This document shows, piece by piece, positions 11,337-21,153 of a stretch of 64,000 nucleotides of DNA. Location: assembly GCF_006968745.1 (NCBI RefSeq), contig NZ_CP030118.1, positions 2,740,654-2,804,653 of the forward strand, written 5' to 3'. The position numbers were made by a program, and so were the translations under genes. The first letter of the stretch is position 1; the number at the start of each line of letters is the position of its first letter. The stretch is from Brasilonema sennae CENA114. GTDB taxonomy: Bacteria; Cyanobacteriota; Cyanobacteriia; Cyanobacteriales; Nostocaceae. Under the pieces are notes generated by a model. The model worked only from the letters and a program-made list of their open reading frames with translations. It was not told the origin of the DNA and searched no databases.

Positions 11337-11375
11337 AACAATCTAGAATCCCAGCGTTAGTAGACTAGGATTGTT
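11337..11375. terminator. Likely bidirectional terminator between convergent genes
   Basis: AACAATC-TAG and CTAGGATTGTT form an imperfect stem between the kinase stop and the gdhA stop, preceded by an A-run that would serve as a U-tract for leftward transcripts. It sits in the short gap between two convergent genes, where a terminator is expected. Confidence 0.5.
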
Positions 11376-11396
11376 AACTTATTTGAGAGATTGTGG

Positions 11397-12686
11397 TCAT
11401 GGGTAAAGACCGCGATCGCCAAGCGCTTGAGCCACACGACCAACACCCAGCGTGTAAGCTGCGAGTCTTAGAGGAATTTGCCTATGTAGTGATTGTTGCA
11501 TAACTTGGCGGTATGCTTGCACCATTAACTGTTCCAATTCCTTATTAACGCGCTCTTCATCCCAAAAGACATAAGAAAGACCTTGTACCCACTCCAGATA
11601 ACTCACAACAACACCGCCAGCATTTGCCAAGATATCTGGTAGCACCATCACACCTCTTGCCTCAAGTGCTTGGTTTGCCACGAGAGTCACTGGACCATTA
11701 GCCGCCTCTGCGATGATCTTGGCTTGTATTTGATTGGCATTGTCTTCAGTAATCTGGTTTTCCAAAGCAGCGGGAATTAAGACATCGCAGGGCAAAGTTA
11801 GTAAGTCTGCGTTGCTAATTGGTGTTGCTTGCCCAAAACCAACAATGCTCTTGCGCCTCTCAGCAGCATAAGCTTTTAAAGCTGGGATATCTAAACCATC
11901 TTCACAAAAAATTCCCCCAGAACCAGTCGAAACAGCTATCACTTTTGCTCCGGCTTCGTGTAGTAATAAAGCCGCTGCACTCCCAACATTGCCGAAACCT
12001 TGGATAGCTATTCTAGCTCCCACCAGTGACTGACCTTTGTCTGTCAGCGCCTCGCGGACAATAAACATAACACCGCGTCCAGTCGCCATTTCCCGTCCCC
12101 GCGAACCACCGATGGAAATGGGTTTACCAGTCACAACCCCAGGTACGGCGTGACCGACATTGACTGAGTAGGTATCCATCATCCAAGCCATTTCACGCGC
12201 AGAAGTTCCCATATCTGGTGCTGGGATGTCTACAGCAGGGCCGATATCTTTAATCAGTTCGCTAGTATAACGACGAGTAATGCGTTCTAATTCACCAACG
12301 CTGTAGAGTTTTGGATCTATGGCAATACCTCCTTTGGCACCACCATAAGGAATTCCCAAGAGTGCACATTTCCAAGTCATCAGCATTGCCAGGGCTGAAA
12401 CTTCTCGCAGTGTCACGGCTGGGTGGTAACGAGTACCACCTTTGTAAGGACCTAAAATATCGCAGTGTTGTACCCGATGTCCAGCAAGAACTTGCACTTG
12501 TCCATTATCCCGTTTCACAGGAATCGAAACCGTGACAACTTTACGGGGATGACTGAGAACCTCCAAAATACCTTCGTCTAGCTGCAATTCTTTTGCCGCT
12601 GCTTCTAGGTAGCTACAGGCTTGGTCATATGGGCAAATATACGCTGGAGACTCCTGCTCCAACCGAGGTAGAGATGATGAAAGCAT
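11397..12686 (-). CDS. gdhA: Glutamate dehydrogenase (Glu/Leu/Phe/Val dehydrogenase family)
   Basis: Converts glutamate to 2-oxoglutarate and ammonia with NAD(P), linking nitrogen and carbon metabolism. The 429-residue length is normal for the hexameric family. The dimerisation/catalytic domain holds GPYKGGTRYHP, MTWKCALLGIPYGGAKGGI (active-site lysines) and PAPDMGTSAREMAWMMD. The Rossmann domain has IQGFGNVGSAAA, followed by the family-typical PAALENQI and EAANGPVT. ATG 12686 has GAGGAG ten bases upstream. Monocistronic. Which cofactor it prefers cannot be told safely. Confidence 0.94.
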   Translation of the reverse strand: MLSSSLPRLEQESPAYICPYDQACSYLEAAAKELQLDEGILEVLSHPRKVVTVSIPVKRDNGQVQVLAGHRVQHCDILGPYKGGTRYHPAVTLREVSALAMLMTWKCALLGIPYGGAKGGIAIDPKLYSVGELERITRRYTSELIKDIGPAVDIPAPDMGTSAREMAWMMDTYSVNVGHAVPGVVTGKPISIGGSRGREMATGRGVMFIVREALTDKGQSLVGARIAIQGFGNVGSAAALLLHEAGAKVIAVSTGSGGIFCEDGLDIPALKAYAAERRKSIVGFGQATPISNADLLTLPCDVLIPAALENQITEDNANQIQAKIIAEAANGPVTLVANQALEARGVMVLPDILANAGGVVVSYLEWVQGLSYVFWDEERVNKELEQLMVQAYRQVMQQSLHRQIPLRLAAYTLGVGRVAQALGDRGLYP

Positions 12687-13073
12687 AACATTTTCTCCTC
12701 TTCGCAGTTAAGAAGTGCGAAGACTGTGAAAGCTTAGAGTTTTTCTGATTCGCAAAGATGCTGTGAATCAGATGTGTATGGCTAGCATAGCTTTATTTTC
12801 TCGAAAAAAACGGAATTTGGTAAATTTCGTTACAGTTTTACTTTTGCTTAGCTTGTATGCAACAATGCAAAGCAGAGAACATCATGTCAAGCTAAAAGTC
12901 GAACTGCTGCAACCAAAGTTTATACTAATTCTCAAAAGTAGTTAGCTGTGGGTGCACAGAGTATTGCGGATGAGGTGATTATTTTTTATCAAGTTATAGA
13001 CTCACCACCATCAACACAGCTACTCTACTTTAGAAGAGGAATTTGTCGTGTTTAAGTCCTGGGTGCTGAGTCT
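12687..13073. other. Intergenic region between gdhA and the polyprenol kinase-like gene
   Basis: A 387-base divergent gap that must carry both promoters. A 60-codon open frame at 12763-12945 has no convincing ribosome site or recognisable motif, and I do not call it. A weak dyad GATTC/GAATC lies around 12750-12772. Nothing else stands out. Confidence 0.4.
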
Positions 13074-13778
13074 ATGTTGTTTACTGCTTTAGGTGTCAGT
13101 CCGCTACTAGGAAATTTGATAGCAACAGCGCTAACGTTTGTTTATGTGTTCGGGCTGGTAGCACTATTGAATATTTTTGTAACCAAGTTTGGACTACCGC
13201 AAGATATTAGCCGTAAAATTACACATATTGGTGCTGGATCGGTTATTGGATTTTTGCCTCTTTACAGTAATTTACATTGGTCGAAGTATTTGAATGTGAC
13301 GATTTTTGTGGTGTGGATAGTCCTTCTTGTATACAAAGGGCTATTTGCCCAACCAGATGATCAAGCTGTTAATACTATGACTCGCACGGGTGACAGGCGT
13401 GAACTCCTCAAAGGACCGCTTTATTTCGTTATTGTGGCAACTCTTTGCGGGACACTACTGTATAAAACTTTTCCTGGAATTGTCGCAATGACAACTCTTG
13501 GCTGGGGCGATGGTGTTGCACCGATAATTGGCTCGAAATATGGCAAACTCAAATACACAATTCTTAGTAACAAAAGCTGGGAAGGAAGCTTTTCGATGTT
13601 TGTTTTTGCTTTCGCCGCCAGCGTCTTTTTTGTTTGGCTTATCATACCAAGTCAACTAAATATTATCAGGATTTTATTGCTGGCATTTATTGCCACAATA
13701 GTTGAAGGATGTAGTCCAAAAGAGATTGATAACATCCTCATTCCAGTGGCAGTTATTGTGGCAGCAAGTTTTGTTTAA
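13074..13778 (+). CDS. Polyprenol/phytol kinase-like membrane protein (DGK1/SEC59/VTE5 family)
   Basis: A 234-residue integral membrane protein with about seven hydrophobic segments. The family signatures are the early ISRKITHIGAG and the C-terminal-half motifs GWGDGVAPIIGSKYGK and NKSWEGSFSMF, shared by CTP-dependent lipid kinases and phosphatidate cytidylyltransferases, with EGCSPKEIDNILIP near the end. In cyanobacteria, relatives phosphorylate phytol for tocopherol and chlorophyll recycling, so phytol kinase is the likely role; dolichol- or diacylglycerol-type substrates remain possible. No obvious partner gene next to it. Confidence 0.8.
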   Translation: MLFTALGVSPLLGNLIATALTFVYVFGLVALLNIFVTKFGLPQDISRKITHIGAGSVIGFLPLYSNLHWSKYLNVTIFVVWIVLLVYKGLFAQPDDQAVNTMTRTGDRRELLKGPLYFVIVATLCGTLLYKTFPGIVAMTTLGWGDGVAPIIGSKYGKLKYTILSNKSWEGSFSMFVFAFAASVFFVWLIIPSQLNIIRILLLAFIATIVEGCSPKEIDNILIPVAVIVAASFV

Positions 13779-13987
13779 CTAATCCAAACTGTTTGGCTAT
13801 GTAAACATAATTTACCTGCATAGGCGAAAAATTCAAGGATCTAAAAAACGTGATTGTGTCATTCCCTAGCAAAGCCAAGGAATGAATAGTTTAATTTTCA
13901 TGATAAGAATAAATATGGTATAAGAAAATTGCAAATACATAATGTTTAAGCGTTGAAAAAAGGTAAGTGACAACGCAGGTAATTATA

Positions 13988-14203
13988 ATGCAGAAAGCAG
14001 TAACTCTAGAGGAAGCTTTAGAATTGATAAAGCAGCTTTCCTTAGTAGATAAAGTGCGCTTGATTTCGCAAGTTGCGCCCCAAATTGAAAGGGAATTGAG
14101 AACTGTTGGATCCAAACCGCGAAAGTCTTTGAGAGGGCTGTGGCGGGGTAGCAATATCACTGAGTCAGACATTGCCGAAGTCAGACAGTCCAGCTTGCCT
14201 TAA
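13988..14203 (+). pseudogene. Antitoxin-like small protein, C-terminus cut off by a palindrome
   Basis: A 71-residue protein (ATG 13988; a GTG at 13967 would add seven). TLEEALELIKQLSLVDKVRLI followed by KPRKSLRGLWRGSNITESDI matches a common cyanobacterial small-protein family usually found just before a PIN-domain toxin, as I remember the family. Relatives normally continue past E-x-R with a conserved Trp and an acidic tail; here the frame stops in the left arm of a perfect 14-bp inverted repeat, and no toxin gene follows. It is probably a decayed, solitary antitoxin. The antitoxin role is inference from family memory, not from a visible toxin partner. Confidence 0.6.
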
Positions 14204-14226
14204 TGCTTGTTCCATTAAGGCAAGCT
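14192..14226. repeat. Perfect 14-bp inverted repeat, possible terminator
   Basis: AGCTTGCCTTAATG and its exact complement CATTAAGGCAAGCT are separated by seven bases. The left arm contains the stop codon of the antitoxin-like gene. It lies 22 bases from the stop of the convergent ParA-like gene, so it could end both transcripts, though there is no clear T-run. Confidence 0.8.
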
Positions 14227-14248
14227 AGTAAAGAGCTTCATCAAATTG

Positions 14249-15253
14249 TTACTGTGTTCGTTCTGCTATTTTGCGAGCCAACATCTCAAAATCACGATAA
14301 ACATTTTTTACAGCCTTAGTATGAGCTCCAATAGCACCATCAGCCGGTTTCAAATAAAACATAGGCTTGCGAACCTCCTGAGCCATCGGCATTAGGCTTT
14401 GGTAGTTTTTGAGCAAAGCTAGACAATTAGGATCGTTTTCTACAGAGGTGTTGTCGTCCCCAGGCTCATTTAATACAGCGTCTCGGTAAACTTTTGGGAT
14501 GCGGGCAATCCAACGATTATATGCCTTTACTGGACGATCTAATCGCACTGAGTGCTGTAAAACAACGTAACCAACAGGTTGCATACGACCCTTCGGCAAC
14601 AATACATCATCCGCCGGGTTTCGGGGAAGTCGGTCTTTCCAATTTTTTCGCCAGCGTCGTAATGTGGGACCAAGGTTGCGTAAGCCTTGCAAAGAGAATA
14701 AATCTGGTGAAAGAGGTACAACAACGTAATCCGCTGCAATCAGCGCAGCACGATTGATCGCCCCTAGGTTTGGTCCTAAGTCCATCAGAATTACATCAGC
14801 TTTGTGGACTAAGGCTGTCTTCTGCATCATTCTCCAAAAAGCAGATATGACACGAAAAGCACGCTCATCACCATCCATGCATTTTGGCCACACTTCTGAA
14901 AGCTGATCCTCAAAACCCGAAAGCGACAGGTCACCTACTAGAAGTGCTAGCTTACTAAGCAGAAGCGACTGCTGATTATCAACATATTCCAAGTGTGGCT
15001 CAGCAATATCACCAATGGCTCTAATTAAAGGCTGAACACAACCAAAGACAGTGTTTGGATGATTGCCATCTGGCCAAAGTTCTTCCAAGCGTTCCTCGTC
15101 AATAAAGCCAGCAGTAAGATTTGCTTGGGGGTCTAAATCAACGGCAACTACCCGATAGCCTAAATTACAATACATCCATGCCAGGTGATACACTAAGGAG
15201 GTTTTACCAACACCACCTTTATTATTGAAGAAAGCAATAGTTGTAGTATTCAT
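14249..15253 (-). CDS. ParA/MinD-like ATPase
   Basis: A 334-residue P-loop ATPase of the ParA/Soj group. FFNNKGGVGKTSLVYHLA is the deviant Walker A with the signature lysine, VVAVDLDPQANLT is the switch I/A' region, and VILMDLGPNLGAINRAALIAADYVVVPLSPDLFSLQGL is the Walker B region and the following helix. Its start codon overlaps the stop of the upstream gene (ATGA), so the two are translationally coupled. No ParB gene or parS-like repeats are visible, which argues against simple chromosome or plasmid partition. The role is unknown; a stand-alone regulator or a defence-type module with the upstream AlbA_2/GHKL protein are both possible. Confidence 0.88.
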   Translation of the reverse strand: MNTTTIAFFNNKGGVGKTSLVYHLAWMYCNLGYRVVAVDLDPQANLTAGFIDEERLEELWPDGNHPNTVFGCVQPLIRAIGDIAEPHLEYVDNQQSLLLSKLALLVGDLSLSGFEDQLSEVWPKCMDGDERAFRVISAFWRMMQKTALVHKADVILMDLGPNLGAINRAALIAADYVVVPLSPDLFSLQGLRNLGPTLRRWRKNWKDRLPRNPADDVLLPKGRMQPVGYVVLQHSVRLDRPVKAYNRWIARIPKVYRDAVLNEPGDDNTSVENDPNCLALLKNYQSLMPMAQEVRKPMFYLKPADGAIGAHTKAVKNVYRDFEMLARKIAERTQ

Positions 15254-16443
15254 GGTCTTCTCCTAAGCATGGCTAGCACATAGCTATCTTCAACCACAAA
15301 CTCCAGTGGCGGGTTACCGTTCTTTTGAAGTTGCTGACGTGCAAGTTGAATTCCTACCCCAAAGCGTTGAACATAGCCAAGATTTTTCATCGCTTCGGCG
15401 AGGTGAGGATTTCGATAATCTGTTATGGCTGGTTGTCCAAAGTTTTGCCTATTTACCTGACCAAAAGGCCCGCCTGGATTTTGAATTTCGATGCGGTCAT
15501 TGAACCAAGTAATTCTGACTGGCGCATTTGTCCCTTCAAATGTACGGTGCATGACAGCATTTCTTGCCAGTTGTTGCAGAGCAACTATCGGGTAATCAGG
15601 CTGCCGAATTTCAACAGCACTAGCAGTGATATCTGTCGCCACTGAGATATGAGCCTGAAAAGTTTCATCTAGCATCCGCAGTAAATCAGGAAGTGGACCG
15701 CCTATTTCTTTTTGGTCTTTAATTGGGTCAGTTAACTCACTCCCATCAATACGAAGAAACTGAACATAAGCACAAGGAACAAATTGTCTTGGATCATTAC
15801 CTATCACCAGTACACCCAAGATAGTTGGTTTGAGCAACGGCTCAACTGTCGCAAATCTCAATGCTGTAAGTTGTTGCTCAACCGAACGTTGATTTTCTTC
15901 AAGAACTTCGATGGCTAAGGATGAGGGCAAATAAACTCGACGAAATAAATCTAAATCTAGGTCATCCAAACTAGCGAATGCTATGGATCGAAGATCGAAA
16001 GGTAAATCCTTTGAGCGTCTTTTCTCTGCTAAACGACGCTCTTCCTCAGCTGTAGCAGTAGCCCTGCGAGGACCAACCCGTACACAAACACGTCCATTAA
16101 AACGTACAGGTGGAGCATCCGATGGTTCCACAATCACAACTGCTAGTTCACATCTACAGATAGTTCGCTTCTGAACAATCATAGATGGGAAAGGCAAGAT
16201 GTTCCCATCCGAGCGCAAACTCGAAAGTGTAAGCAAAAGCTTATCGTCTATGTGAAGGTTGGCGCAACTGCCATTATCGTTAACACCAATAAATAAAACT
16301 CCTGGTTTTTGGTGGTTCGGCAAATCGTTTGCAAATGCACAAATAGCGTCACAAAGCTTTCCTTTGTCAGATATCGAAGCCTTGCGTTCTACTCGGTCTG
16401 ATTCCAAGTCACTCAGGAGAACTTCCAACTCCTCATCATTCAT
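15250..16443 (-). CDS. AlbA_2 (Schlafen-like) domain protein with GHKL-type ATPase domain
   Basis: 397 residues. The N-terminus (~5-135) is an AlbA_2 nucleic-acid-binding domain: ESDRVERKAS, then GVLFIGVNDNG and APPVRFNGRVCVRVGPRRATAT. The C-terminus (~270-395) matches HATPase_c_4/GHKL: ALQQLARNAVMHRTFEGTNAPVRITWFNDRIEIQNPGGPFG, with the N-box asparagine and the G1-like motif. Proteins of this layout are often annotated as RecG-like or transcriptional regulators without proof. The four-base overlap with the ParA-like gene implies stoichiometric co-expression. It probably binds nucleic acid and uses ATP; the biological role is unknown. Confidence 0.82.
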   Translation of the reverse strand: MNDEELEVLLSDLESDRVERKASISDKGKLCDAICAFANDLPNHQKPGVLFIGVNDNGSCANLHIDDKLLLTLSSLRSDGNILPFPSMIVQKRTICRCELAVVIVEPSDAPPVRFNGRVCVRVGPRRATATAEEERRLAEKRRSKDLPFDLRSIAFASLDDLDLDLFRRVYLPSSLAIEVLEENQRSVEQQLTALRFATVEPLLKPTILGVLVIGNDPRQFVPCAYVQFLRIDGSELTDPIKDQKEIGGPLPDLLRMLDETFQAHISVATDITASAVEIRQPDYPIVALQQLARNAVMHRTFEGTNAPVRITWFNDRIEIQNPGGPFGQVNRQNFGQPAITDYRNPHLAEAMKNLGYVQRFGVGIQLARQQLQKNGNPPLEFVVEDSYVLAMLRRRP

Positions 16444-16471
16444 TTATCCATCCTTTCAAATCTCGCTAGCC

Positions 16472-19375
16472 TCACTCTATATTCTTCATATTACTTGTCT
16501 GTGCCCGATAGTGCTGCAAAACCTGCTTAACATACTCCCCAGTATACGACCGAGAATTCTGGGCCACTTCCTCTGGCGTGCCTACAGCAATCACCTCTCC
16601 TCCTTTATCTCCGCCTTCTGGTCCCAAATCTATTAACCAATCAGCACAACGAATCACATCTAAATTGTGTTCAATCACTAAAATTGAATTCCCTTTATCC
16701 ACCAAACGTTGTAACACATCTAATAACTTATGGACATCATAAAAAGATAAACCTGTGGTGGGTTCATCTATTAAATAAAGTGTCTTACCTGTCGCGCGGC
16801 GAGAAAGTTCTGTTGCTAATTTCACCCGCTGTGCTTCCCCACCAGATAAAGTTGTTGCTGGTTGTCCAAGATGAATGTATCCCAAGCCAACATCAACCAA
16901 AGTTTGCAGTTTACTCGCGGCTTTGGGAATGTTTGTAAAAAACTCTAAAGCTTCCTCAACTGTCATGTTGAGAACATCAGAAATAGATTTGTCTTTGTAC
17001 TTCACCTGCAAAGTTTCGCGGTTATATCTTGCCCCTTTGCAAACTTCACATTGTACATAAACATCCGGCAAAAAGTTCATTTCAATAACATTCACACCTT
17101 GACCACTGCAAGCTTCGCAGCGTCCACCTTTGACGTTGAAGGAAAATTGTCCCGCTTTATAACCTCTTGCTTTTGCTTCAATTGTTTGTGTAAAGACATC
17201 ACGAATAATATCAAAAACCCCTGTATAAGTTGCTGTGTTAGAACGTGGTGTTCTACCAATAGGTGATTGGTCAACGACAATAGCTTTATCAATAGTATCT
17301 AATCCCTCAATTGCATCTATTTCTTTGGGAAATGGAACTTTGCGCGTCAGTTGATGTTGCAGTGCAGGGTAAAGTAACTCATTAATTAAGGTAGATTTTC
17401 CAGAACCAGAAACACCAGTTACAGCAACAAGTTTACCTAAAGGTATTTCGACATCTACATTCTTTAGGTTATTGCGACGAGCATTTTTGATAACTAAACT
17501 GCGTCCATTTCCATCTCTGCGTTCAGCCGGAGTTGTAATCATCCGTCGTCCTGACAAATATGCACCTGTCAGCGATTCTTCAGATTCCAGTAATGCTTGC
17601 AAGTCACCTTGAGCAACAATATTTCCGCCATGAATACCTGCGTGAGGACCAATATCAACAATGTGGTTAGCAGCACGAATCGTTTCTTCATCATGCTCTA
17701 CCACAATCAACGTATTACCCAAATCCCTCAATTTTGTTAAAGTTTTCAGCAATCGCCCATTATCTCTTTGATGCAAACCAATACTCGGTTCATCCAAAAC
17801 GTATAAAACCCCAGTCAACCCAGAACCAATTTGAGTAGCCAGACGAATTCGTTGTGCTTCCCCACCCGAAAGGGTCATCGCCGGACGGTCAAGCGTGAGA
17901 TAATCTAACCCGACATCCAACAGAAATTGCAATCGTGCTCTAATTTCCCGCAACACCAAATCTGCAATTTGCATCTGACGTTTACTCAACTCCAAGTGAT
18001 CAATTCTCTCCCGACACTCGCGAATTGAAGTACCAGTCAGCTCCAAAATTCCGTATTGTCCCAAGCGCACCGCCAACGCCTCTGGTTTCAACCGCTTCCC
18101 TTTACACACGGGACACGGCTGGTCAATCAAATACTGCTCTAACTTTTGCTTAATTAACTCTGATGCTCCATCATACTGCCTTTGCAACATAGGCAGCACT
18201 CCTTTAAACCCTGAGTTATGCTTGTTGTGTGCTTCTGCAGTTGTTTCCTCTCCATGCAAAATCGCCTCCCGCTGTTCCTCAGTCAACTGACACCACAGCG
18301 TCTGCAACTCAAACCCAAACTCTTGCCCTACCTTATACAACAATTCTATATAATAGGAATTCTCCTTCTCCGACCAAGGAGCGATCGCAGAATACACAGG
18401 TGCTTTGGGATCAGGAACCACCAACTCTTTTGAAAACCTTCTTAAACTTCCAATCCCGTGACAGTGGGGACAAGCACCATAAGGAGAATTAAACGAAAAC
18501 AAGCGCGGTGATAACTCTTCCATAACCGCCCCGTGTTCCGGACAAGCGAAGTTTTCGGAAAAGACCAATTCTGATCCTGGTTCTTGTTCTTTTGTATCTT
18601 TTATAATTTCAATAACCGCAATTCCACTGGACTGTTTGAGGCAAGTGGCAAGTGAATCGACCAAACGCTCTTGCATACCAGGCTTTTTCACAAGTCGGTC
18701 TATGACGACTTCAATGGTGTGAGTCAAATTTTTATCTAAATCAATCGCATCAGAAAGTTCTCGCACCTCGCCATTTATCCGGACACGGACAAAACCTTGG
18801 GAGGCTAAACCTGATAACAGCTTTTTATGAGTCCCTTTTTTACCCCGGACGACAGGCGCAAGGATTTGAAAACGAGTGCGATCGCTTAGTTCTAAAATGC
18901 GATCGCACATCTGATCTATCGTCTGAGGAGCAATACAGCGATCGCATATCGGACAATGAGGTTCACCCGCCCGTCCAAATAACAACCGCATATAATCGTA
19001 AATTTCCGTCACCGTCCCCACCGTAGAACGGGGGTTATGAGAAGTAGACTTTTGGTCAATGGAAATCGCTGGACTTAAACCCTCTATCGCCTCCACATCA
19101 GGTTTTTCCACCTGTCCCAAAAATTGTCGTGCATAAGCGCTCAGGGATTCTACGTAGCGGCGTTGTCCTTCTGCGAAAATGGTGTCAAATGCTAGGGAAG
19201 ACTTGCCAGAACCAGAAACGCCAGTAAAGACAATTAGGCGATCGCGTGGCAGTTCCAAATCAATATTCTTGAGATTATGTTGCCTCGCACCGCGAATGCG
19301 GATTGTGTTTTGGTTGTTGCTGGAGTTAGGAAGATGTCCATTTAAGGACGTGGCTATCTGCTGGCTATTTGACAT
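16472..19375 (-). CDS. uvrA: Excinuclease ABC subunit A
   Basis: Damage-recognition ATPase of nucleotide excision repair, working with UvrB in the cytoplasm. It has two ABC modules: [19 protein letters not shown] and [16 protein letters not shown] (Walker A), with [19 protein letters not shown] and [19 protein letters not shown] (signatures). The zinc-finger cysteines are visible at [23 protein letters not shown] and CEACSGQG...CEVCKG. I chose ATG 19375 ([13 protein letters not shown]), which gives 967 residues; the open frame runs to 19453 but those extra 26 residues look untranslated. A conserved small gene is divergent from it across a ~95-base gap that must hold both promoters. Confidence 0.96.
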   Translation of the reverse strand: MSNSQQIATSLNGHLPNSSNNQNTIRIRGARQHNLKNIDLELPRDRLIVFTGVSGSGKSSLAFDTIFAEGQRRYVESLSAYARQFLGQVEKPDVEAIEGLSPAISIDQKSTSHNPRSTVGTVTEIYDYMRLLFGRAGEPHCPICDRCIAPQTIDQMCDRILELSDRTRFQILAPVVRGKKGTHKKLLSGLASQGFVRVRINGEVRELSDAIDLDKNLTHTIEVVIDRLVKKPGMQERLVDSLATCLKQSSGIAVIEIIKDTKEQEPGSELVFSENFACPEHGAVMEELSPRLFSFNSPYGACPHCHGIGSLRRFSKELVVPDPKAPVYSAIAPWSEKENSYYIELLYKVGQEFGFELQTLWCQLTEEQREAILHGEETTAEAHNKHNSGFKGVLPMLQRQYDGASELIKQKLEQYLIDQPCPVCKGKRLKPEALAVRLGQYGILELTGTSIRECRERIDHLELSKRQMQIADLVLREIRARLQFLLDVGLDYLTLDRPAMTLSGGEAQRIRLATQIGSGLTGVLYVLDEPSIGLHQRDNGRLLKTLTKLRDLGNTLIVVEHDEETIRAANHIVDIGPHAGIHGGNIVAQGDLQALLESEESLTGAYLSGRRMITTPAERRDGNGRSLVIKNARRNNLKNVDVEIPLGKLVAVTGVSGSGKSTLINELLYPALQHQLTRKVPFPKEIDAIEGLDTIDKAIVVDQSPIGRTPRSNTATYTGVFDIIRDVFTQTIEAKARGYKAGQFSFNVKGGRCEACSGQGVNVIEMNFLPDVYVQCEVCKGARYNRETLQVKYKDKSISDVLNMTVEEALEFFTNIPKAASKLQTLVDVGLGYIHLGQPATTLSGGEAQRVKLATELSRRATGKTLYLIDEPTTGLSFYDVHKLLDVLQRLVDKGNSILVIEHNLDVIRCADWLIDLGPEGGDKGGEVIAVGTPEEVAQNSRSYTGEYVKQVLQHYRAQTSNMKNIE

Positions 19376-19470
19376 ATTGGCGCGTTGAGACAAAGCAGTA
19401 GGGGCGAAACAGTTCTTAATGTTATCATTGTCAGCTTTACTATGGTAGAACAATAGTACTGCTTTAGGTG

Positions 19471-19689
19471 ATGATTCCCTCCTTTCAAATCGTCCTCGCC
19501 AATCACCAAGACGCTTTTTTGGGAATATGGCAGGGAAGCAGAGAAAATCGAACGGGTTATTGGTTGCGTTGGTGGGATGAAACAGGAGAACTCTTGCTGT
19601 GGGGTTCGGAGTTAGCAGCTAAGGAACGACAGCGAGCAGAAAGATTAGTAGCTCAACTACGTGCCTTGGGAGTAGAACCAGATGTGTGA
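19471..19689 (+). CDS. Conserved small cyanobacterial protein of unknown function
   Basis: 72 residues from ATG 19471 (a GTG at 19468 is the alternative). It is rich in aromatic residues and charge (GIWQGSRENRTGYWLRWWDETGELLLWGSELAAKERQRAERLVAQLRALGVEPDV), with a compact beta-rich start and a helical end. I recognise it only as a small protein seen in cyanobacteria. It is soluble, with no signal peptide. It is divergently transcribed from uvrA, but I have no reason beyond that to link it to DNA repair. Confidence 0.65.
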   Translation: MIPSFQIVLANHQDAFLGIWQGSRENRTGYWLRWWDETGELLLWGSELAAKERQRAERLVAQLRALGVEPDV

Positions 19690-19815
19690 ACCTTTCATTG
19701 AATGACCGTTTGACCAAGGCGCTTCAACGCCCGCAAAACAACATATAGGTCATCACCACGATTGAGAGACAGTGTGTAGGATAGGGCATATTTCGGTTTA
19801 TCTTGTTTGGTCAAA

Positions 19816-20006
19816 AACTAGGGGTGTAAGGGGGTAAGGGTGTAAGGGTGTAGGGGATACAATCAGTGGGAGCTTGTACCCACCACTGATTGGAGACCAC
19901 CAAATCTATGATTTGGTGGGGGCTTGTACCCTTTTGATTCCGGGGCAGGGGTGTACCACAAGGAAAATCCTCTCTTCCCCCCTACACCCTTACACCCCTA
20001 TACCCC
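19816..20006. repeat. G-rich short tandem repeats and nested hairpins beside the IS element
   Basis: A GGGTGTAAGG-type tandem array (19816-19856) is mirrored by its complement (CTACACCCTTACACCCC, 19979-20005). Between them lie two perfect or near-perfect hairpins, CACCAAAT-ctat-GATTTGGTG style and AATCAGTGGG/CCACTGATT, and two copies of GCTTGTACCC. The block is a long folded palindromic unit with no coding capacity, of the STRR kind known from Nostocales, and forms the outer flank of the IS insertion. Confidence 0.7.
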
Positions 20007-20011
20007 TATAC

Positions 20012-21153
20012 TCACATCTTGCACCTGGAAATATGAATGTCAAAACCACAACTACGTGCGAGGGGAGCTAAGCGTTCAATATCAAGTAAAAGAAGAGACA
20101 CGACTATTTGGGTAAAAATTGATTCTAAGGCAGTTTGTGCAGCCTGACCCCAATCAGGTGGTGATCCAGACTGAATATGAAGATAAGTCCAATGAGCAAT
20201 GAGGTAGGCAGTCAGAGAAAGAATCAGCCAGCGATACATGCCAAGGAGAGAACCCTGTCCAAAACGGTGCAAACCAAAACGTTCGCGAAGCGTGACCCTT
20301 TGGGTCATTGCTTTGCGGTTTTAAACCATCCCTCAATTTGCCAACGACGCTTACCCCACCACTTGAGAGTAGAAGCTTTAATGGGACGAGTAGACAAGAC
20401 AAAACGTTTTTCAAGCTTGCCCTTATCGCGCTTTAAGTAATACCAAGATACGGTAACGGGAAACTTTAAACCAACCAAACGGACTTGTTGTCCCTGTTTG
20501 TGTAAATGTCTTAAAACTCTTCCATCAACTAATTTACGGTTAATAGCCACACCTGTAACCGCATGATATTTCAACTTGCGTACACCATGAAGAAATTCCA
20601 CGCTCCCAAAAGCCGTATCAACCAAAATATTCACCCGAAAGCGTTCAGTTAAAGATTTAGGTAAACGCTTAACTAACCTGAGTCCTAGTTGAGCGGGTGA
20701 AGGTGTACCCTTACCTCTCCAAACACGGAAGTTCCAAGGTATGCGCCACTTTCCGACAACTAAATAAACTACTACTATATGCAGACCACGTTTACCGTTA
20801 TAAACTCTTATTAAATCCTCAAAGTTTTTAAATTTACCCCGTTTTTCAAGAGTCGTTAGGTCAATGATAACCTGTAAAAATGGTTTACGTCCTTTCCCTT
20901 CTGCTGAAAAAACCTTTAAGCTCGTCTCTAATACATGGTTACGAACAATACGAATCATATCCCTTGTTGACCAAGGATTGATATTTAAAAACCGACTCAA
21001 TGCACTCGGAGATTTGGTTTGAGAGTGTTCAGGTAAGGGATGCCCTTGCGCTTCCAAAAATCATCCCAGCATTGCATCAAGATTATCTTTTTGGTATTGC
21101 GTCGGCATTAACTCTTTGAGATTGTATACTAGCTTTTGGGCGTAGGTAAGCAT
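20012..21153 (-). pseudogene. IS4-superfamily transposase, two inactivating lesions
   Basis: A DDE transposase remnant of about 370 codons. Reading from ATG 21153 (MLTYAQKLVYN), an in-frame TGA after DAMLG near 21062 separates the first ~30 codons from FLEAQGHPLPEHSQTKSPSALSRFLNINPWSTR. DDE residues are visible in LQVIIDLTTLE, ILVDTAFGS and RRWQIEGWFKTAKQ. At 20282-20307 a 26-base palindromic insertion adds a stop and shifts frame; removing it joins KTAKQ to RFGLHRFGQGSLLGMYRWL, the expected transposase end. The element cannot move by itself unless a related transposase acts on it. Confidence 0.85.
20282..20307. repeat. 26-bp small dispersed repeat inserted in the transposase
   Basis: Read on the minus strand it is TGACCCAAAGGGTCACGCTTCGCGAA: a short palindrome followed by CACGCTTCGCGAA. 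The same architecture is found at 60905 and 60943 (GCCCTGCGGGCACGCTACGCGAA). Its removal restores the transposase reading frame exactly, so both edges are defined. It belongs to the very small mobile repeats known from Nostoc-type genomes. Confidence 0.75.

Noticed and set aside
12763..12945. 60-codon plus-strand open frame upstream of the polyprenol kinase-like gene
   Set aside because: No ribosome site, no recognisable motif, and it lies where the divergent promoters should be.
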